From contig NC_031673.1 of assembly GCF_001640025.1 (NCBI RefSeq), positions 186,001-250,000 of the forward strand: a DNA stretch of 64,000 nucleotides, in the 5' to 3' direction. This document shows, in pieces, positions 60,467 to 64,000 of the stretch; the first letter of the stretch is position 1; every line of letters starts with the position of its first letter. The position numbers and the translations under genes are program-made. The notes beneath the pieces were generated by a model that did not search any database, was not told the origin of the DNA, and worked only from the letters and a program-made list of their open reading frames with translations. The stretch comes from Sugiyamaella lignohabitans. Taxonomy: Eukaryota > Ascomycota > Dipodascomycetes > Dipodascales > Trichomonascaceae.

Positions 60467-61120
60467 GTCTTTCTCCGTCTTCCCCAGAGAGGGAGAATGA
60501 ATGTTGGAAAATGTAAAAAGGTCCAGTGATAGTGGCCAAGAGGGCTAACCGTGTTGGGAGGACAATGTAATTAATGTTAGCCACAGTTGAGACCGTTGCT
60601 GCACGCGCGCTGCACGGTTGGAGGGGGTCGTGCAGGTGGACGCTGGGCTTGATAATCCGGTCCACGGAATAGATCCATGCGGCGGGGTCTAGGCCGTTGG
60701 TTTAGTGTGAGAATGGGCCCGGCAGAAGCCGGAACAGCGGACGGACCTGCAGCCGGGGTTGGTTTCCAGCCGCTAGTTTTTAAGCCGCTTGGCCAGATGC
60801 CGCTGCCGCTAAACCTTAAGTGACACAGACTCTGAGAGAGGGAATTGAGCGATTGGGAGTGGGAATGGGAGAGACAGCCTCAGTATCGGGAGCGAGCTGC
60901 CGACGGAAAAATGGCAGCTGCAGGCAGTCGTGATTTGCAGCAAAAGTTATCTGCTCTCGACCACAGTTATTATTTAAACAGGCGCTTATCCAGGCACTTG
61001 ACAATTTTTTTCCTCACTTCTCCAGATTCATTATTCAATCTAAGAACCAAACAAACAAACAAACAAGCGAAACAACAAACAAACGAATAAGCTTTTGAGC
61101 ATTTATAAACAAACTACACA

Positions 61121-61855
61121 ATGAAGTTCCCAAGTAAGGAAGAATTGAACGAGTACACCCACACCATTGCCGTTGGTGCTATCAAGGGTGCTGTTATTGG
61201 TACTGGTGTCTCGGCATTGGGCTATTTATATGCCAAAAGAAGAGCTCCAGTGTTTTTCACTTATGGAGCTTTCCCAAGAACCTTTTTGCTGATTGCTCCT
61301 CCTATCATGATCGGCGTCACTACTATGGAGTTTGCTTCTCGTGAATTCGAGAGAGAGAGATATGGATATGTGGATGCTGCTTCTGCCAGTCCTGATATGT
61401 TGATTCCCAAGATCAATGGATCTAATATTGATCCTAAACTTGCCGCAAAGGTTGGTGCTAATGGTACAGATGGTGCTGCTGCTGAACCAAACGCTGTTTT
61501 GCAATATGCTGCTGAGAACAAGTATAAGATCATTATGGGAGCATGGGCCGCCAGTTTGGCCGGTTCGTACTGGGCTGTTAGTAAAGACAAGTACCTGACC
61601 AAATCTCAAAGAATCGTGCAAGCCCGTATGTATGCTCAAGGTCTGACTGTTGCACTTCTGCTGGTTTCGGTGATGTTGTCTGTGTCGAATGGTAAAGAGA
61701 AGGACAATTCGCGAGAAACTGGTGAAGCCGACCTTCGTGAGGGCAAGCAGACCTGGGAAGAGATTGTCGAGCAAGAGACTGCCCGTGAAACCGCCGCTCA
61801 TCTGCCATTACATCTCAGTGACAGAAAGAACAACGGCAACCACCACCACGACTAA
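61121..61855 (+). CDS. RCF2: Respiratory supercomplex factor Rcf2
   Basis: 244 residues (S. cerevisiae Rcf2 has 224). An inner mitochondrial membrane protein that associates with cytochrome c oxidase and III-IV supercomplexes. Visible: an N-terminal helix pair (AVGAIKGAVIGTGVSALGYL; PRTFLLIAPPIMIGVTTMEF), a linker, and a C-terminal HIG1-type hairpin (IIMGAWAASLAGSYWAVSKD with the Q-x3-R-x-Y-A-Q-like QRIVQARMYAQGLTVALLL), then an acidic/His tail. Intronless, with a long A-rich leader. A GC-palindrome F unit lies about 145 bp downstream. Confidence 0.93.
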   Translation: MKFPSKEELNEYTHTIAVGAIKGAVIGTGVSALGYLYAKRRAPVFFTYGAFPRTFLLIAPPIMIGVTTMEFASREFERERYGYVDAASASPDMLIPKINGSNIDPKLAAKVGANGTDGAAAEPNAVLQYAAENKYKIIMGAWAASLAGSYWAVSKDKYLTKSQRIVQARMYAQGLTVALLLVSVMLSVSNGKEKDNSRETGEADLREGKQTWEEIVEQETARETAAHLPLHLSDRKNNGNHHHD

Positions 61856-62001
61856 GCCACTCACCGCATTCCACCATCCTTCTCTCTCATCGTGGCCACC
61901 TTTCGGCCGCTTTATTTATATACGACCCATCCATTTTTTGCATTAGGTTAATTAATAGACATGATACTACTCTACTACTACCAATTCTACGGGTGTCAGA
62001 C

Positions 62002-62062
62002 TGCCTCCGGCGGCTGGGGCTCCGCCCCAGACCCCGCTGCTCCTCTCGCTTCGCTCGAGTCG
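62002..62062 (+). repeat. GC-palindrome unit, F (class a)
   Basis: Intact single F unit downstream of RCF2. Confidence 0.92.
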
Positions 62063-62409
62063 ATGCTTTGGAGTCCCCTGTTCTGGGTTCTCTTCGGGGT
62101 TGCAACCTCGCAATTTCAGAACTGTTGCCTAATCAATAAGCTTACTATTACCACTCTAAATAATATTATTAATAAAATAGTAATGTGAATGTGTCTATTA
62201 CTATTACCATAGTAATTACTTTTTTACAACAAAAAATACAGAAATACAGGTTCTTTGGCTACTACTAGTTCTAATAATTCTGAGGGTTGTCTGACTGCTT
62301 GGATTTTTCATGGATTGTGCTCTCTGTTCTTTGGCTCGCGACTTCACACAATGTCAGGAAAATCTCCGCCATCCACCATGAAGAGCTTCTAGCCGATGAC
62401 CCCAATGCC

Positions 62410-62470
62410 CGACTCGAGCGAAGCGAGAGGAGCAGCGGGGTCTGGGGCGGAGCCCCAGCCGCCGGAGGCA
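62410..62470 (-). repeat. GC-palindrome unit, R (class a)
   Basis: Intact single R unit 53 bp from the TUF1 stop. It is nearly the exact reverse complement of the F unit at 62002, separated by about 350 bp. Confidence 0.92.
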
Positions 62471-62523
62471 GAGTGACACGACGAGAATACTATGTACATT
62501 AGATTTATATACGGGAGAGAGAA

Positions 62524-63822
62524 CTACTCGATGATACGGGTGACGAGACCAGTACCGACAGTACGGCCACCCTCACGGATGTTGAATCTCTGGCCGACCT
62601 CGATAGGAGTGGGGTGCACGAGCTCTCCGATCATTTCGGTGTTGTCTCCGGGGAACACTTGGTGGTCGTGTTCAATTCCCTCAGGGAAGGTCAAGGTAAC
62701 AGTGACATCAGCAGACGAAACAAACATTTGAGGTCTGTAGTTAACACCGAAAGGAGAGTGACGACCACCCTCTTCCTTGGTCAAAACATAAATAGAAGAC
62801 AAGAACTTGGTGTGGGCCTTAACGGTTCCGACCTTGGCAATGACCATACCACGCTTAAGATCCTCACGCTTAACACCACGCAACAAAAGTCCAGCGTTAT
62901 CACCGGCTTGGGCCTTGTCAAGCTCCTTCTTAAACATCTCAATACCGGTAACAACAGTGGTAATAGCCTCTTTGTGGTGACCAACAATCTCCACTTCCTC
63001 ACCCTTGCTAAGAACACCACGCTCGACTCTACCAGTAACGACAGTACCACGACCAGGGATCGAGAAAACAGACTCAAGAGGCATCAAGAAAGCATTGTCC
63101 AAATCACGAGAAGGAGTGGGGATATACTCGTCAATACGGTCCAAAAGCTCTTCAATCTTTTGGACACCAATCTCAGGACGCTTGTCCTCAAGAGCACATA
63201 AAGCAGATCCCATAACAACAGGAGTGTTGTCACCATCAAATCCATAGGTAGTCAACAATTCACGCATTTCCATCTCGACCAACTCCAACATCTCGGGGTC
63301 GTCAATAGTATCGACCTTGTTGACGAAAACAACCACATGTTGAATACCGACTTGACGAGCCAACAACAAATGTTCACGGGTTTGAGGCATTTGTCCATCC
63401 GAAGCAGCAACTACAATAATAGCACCGTCCATACGAGCAGCACCGGAAATCATGTTCTTGATATAATCAGCGTGACCAGGACAGTCGACGTGGGCATAGT
63501 GACGGTTATCGGTTTCATATTCGACGTGAGCTGAGGTAATGGTGATACCACGAGCTCTCTCTTCAGGAGCCTTATCAATAGAAGCATAATCAAGGAAATT
63601 AGCACCTCCCTTGGATGCCAAAACCTTGGTAATAGCAGCGGTCAAAGTGGTCTTACCGTGATCGACGTGACCAATGGTACCAATGTTCAAGTGGGGCTTG
63701 GTTCTTTGGAAAGTCGAGGCCCAACGGCTGTTGATAGCAGCACGAGGAACCACCGACTTGCTAGCAGTAGAGAAAACTGTGCGGAGTGCAATTGCTCCGG
63801 GCAATCGCAAGTTACCAAACAT
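62524..63822 (-). CDS. TUF1: Mitochondrial elongation factor Tu
   Basis: 432 residues from the ATG at 63822. The frame continues upstream to a TTG at 63864, but there is no ATG there. It delivers aminoacyl-tRNA to the mitoribosome in a GTP-dependent step. Visible: a presequence with Arg and Ser ([17 protein letters not shown]); G1 GHVDHGKT; switch I with RGITI; G3 DCPGHADY; G4 NKVD; the GSALCAL (G5) loop; domain 2 ([16 protein letters not shown]); and domain 3 ending [20 protein letters not shown]. Intronless, with biased codon use consistent with high expression. Confidence 0.97.
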   Translation of the reverse strand: MFGNLRLPGAIALRTVFSTASKSVVPRAAINSRWASTFQRTKPHLNIGTIGHVDHGKTTLTAAITKVLASKGGANFLDYASIDKAPEERARGITITSAHVEYETDNRHYAHVDCPGHADYIKNMISGAARMDGAIIVVAASDGQMPQTREHLLLARQVGIQHVVVFVNKVDTIDDPEMLELVEMEMRELLTTYGFDGDNTPVVMGSALCALEDKRPEIGVQKIEELLDRIDEYIPTPSRDLDNAFLMPLESVFSIPGRGTVVTGRVERGVLSKGEEVEIVGHHKEAITTVVTGIEMFKKELDKAQAGDNAGLLLRGVKREDLKRGMVIAKVGTVKAHTKFLSSIYVLTKEEGGRHSPFGVNYRPQMFVSSADVTVTLTFPEGIEHDHQVFPGDNTEMIGELVHPTPIEVGQRFNIREGGRTVGTGLVTRIIE

Positions 63823-64000
63823 TTTTAGAGAACTGGTCCTGTAATAAAACAAGTTGCTAAACAATCCGAGCGTGAACTGTGGAAAAAATCCCGTTCCGGA
63901 TGCACAAATTTTTCACTGCCGCATAAGCGCATACATTCCTTTACCCTGCAGCCATCTCGTCCCCCCTGACTGGCTGCACTGAACGGGAAATTTCAGGGGT

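Larger units (their letters stand above)
58904..61120. other. Long intergenic region between the subtilase gene and RCF2
   Basis: One F unit, an AT-rich stretch 59000-59800 without a credible gene, two decayed R units (59813-59944), one pair (60327-60466), then the RCF2 promoter and a leader with AAACAAACAAAC repeats (61050-61085). Frames such as 59212-59412 have no supporting features. Confidence 0.5.
61856..62523. other. Intergenic between converging RCF2 and TUF1
   Basis: One F unit and one R unit (62002-62062, 62410-62470) flank an AT-rich stretch. No gene. Confidence 0.6.

Noticed and set aside
1008..62470. CRISPR array
   Set aside because: The units are dispersed, in both orientations and irregularly spaced, in eukaryotic DNA; there are no regular unique spacers and no cas genes.
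1..64000. tRNA or rRNA genes
   Set aside because: No A-box/B-box pair with a foldable cloverleaf was recognised by eye; a tRNA scan would be decisive.

Overview
This is eukaryotic nuclear DNA from a budding yeast. It holds 25 protein genes, all with closest recognisable relatives in Saccharomycotina. Introns are short, with GTAAGT or GTGAGT donors and a CTAAC branch point almost touching the acceptor AG. That architecture is known from Yarrowia and other early-diverging lineages. Two genes serve respiratory complex I (NUJM/NDUFA11-type and CIA30), which Saccharomyces lacks. CTG codons sit at conserved leucines (for example in the SWE1 kinase domain), so the standard code is used. I infer a Trichomonascaceae/Dipodascaceae-type yeast (Sugiyamaella, Blastobotrys or Yarrowia relatives); the species cannot be fixed from the sequence alone.

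Layout. 0-8 kb: CCR4 (5' part, minus), TSA1 (+), VAC7 (minus). 9.7-31 kb: SWE1 (+), SYP1 (+), MAK16 (minus), IMG1 (+), a coiled-coil protein (+), BEM3 (+). 31-44 kb: LIP5 and an unrecognised gene (minus), CAR1 arginase (+), a 34-residue metallothionein (minus), HOS3 (minus), CIA30 (+). 44-64 kb: HTM1/MNL1 (minus), SPO12 (+, three exons), RPS4 (+), a YHR202W-type phosphoesterase (minus), NUJM (+, three exons), MGM101 (+), RQT4 (+), a subtilase (+, three exons), RCF2 (+), TUF1 (minus). Genes are independent eukaryotic units. Seven serve mitochondria (IMG1, LIP5, CIA30, NUJM, MGM101, RCF2, TUF1), and SWE1, SYP1, BEM3 and SPO12 serve morphogenesis and the cell cycle.

The outstanding feature is a very abundant family of short GC-rich palindromic units: about 69 units at 44 loci, roughly one per kilobase. 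In the forward orientation (F) a unit begins TGCCTCCGG. It then carries hairpin 1 (CTGGGGC-NNN-GCCCCAG), a short linker, and hairpin 2 around a GCGNAGC/GCTNCGC core. R is the reverse complement. Hairpin-2 classes used below: a = CTCGAGC-GNA-GCGAG; b = CTCCTGC-TTC-GCAGGAG; c = GCTCGC-TTC-GCGAGC; d = CTCTGC-TTC-GCAGAG. Units occur singly or as F...R pairs of about 135-170 bp, always with the TGCC ends outward. They fill intergenic space and lie in half of the coding introns. One is fused in frame into BEM3. Open frames running through them (Pro-Pro-Ala-Ala-Gly-type peptides) are not genes.
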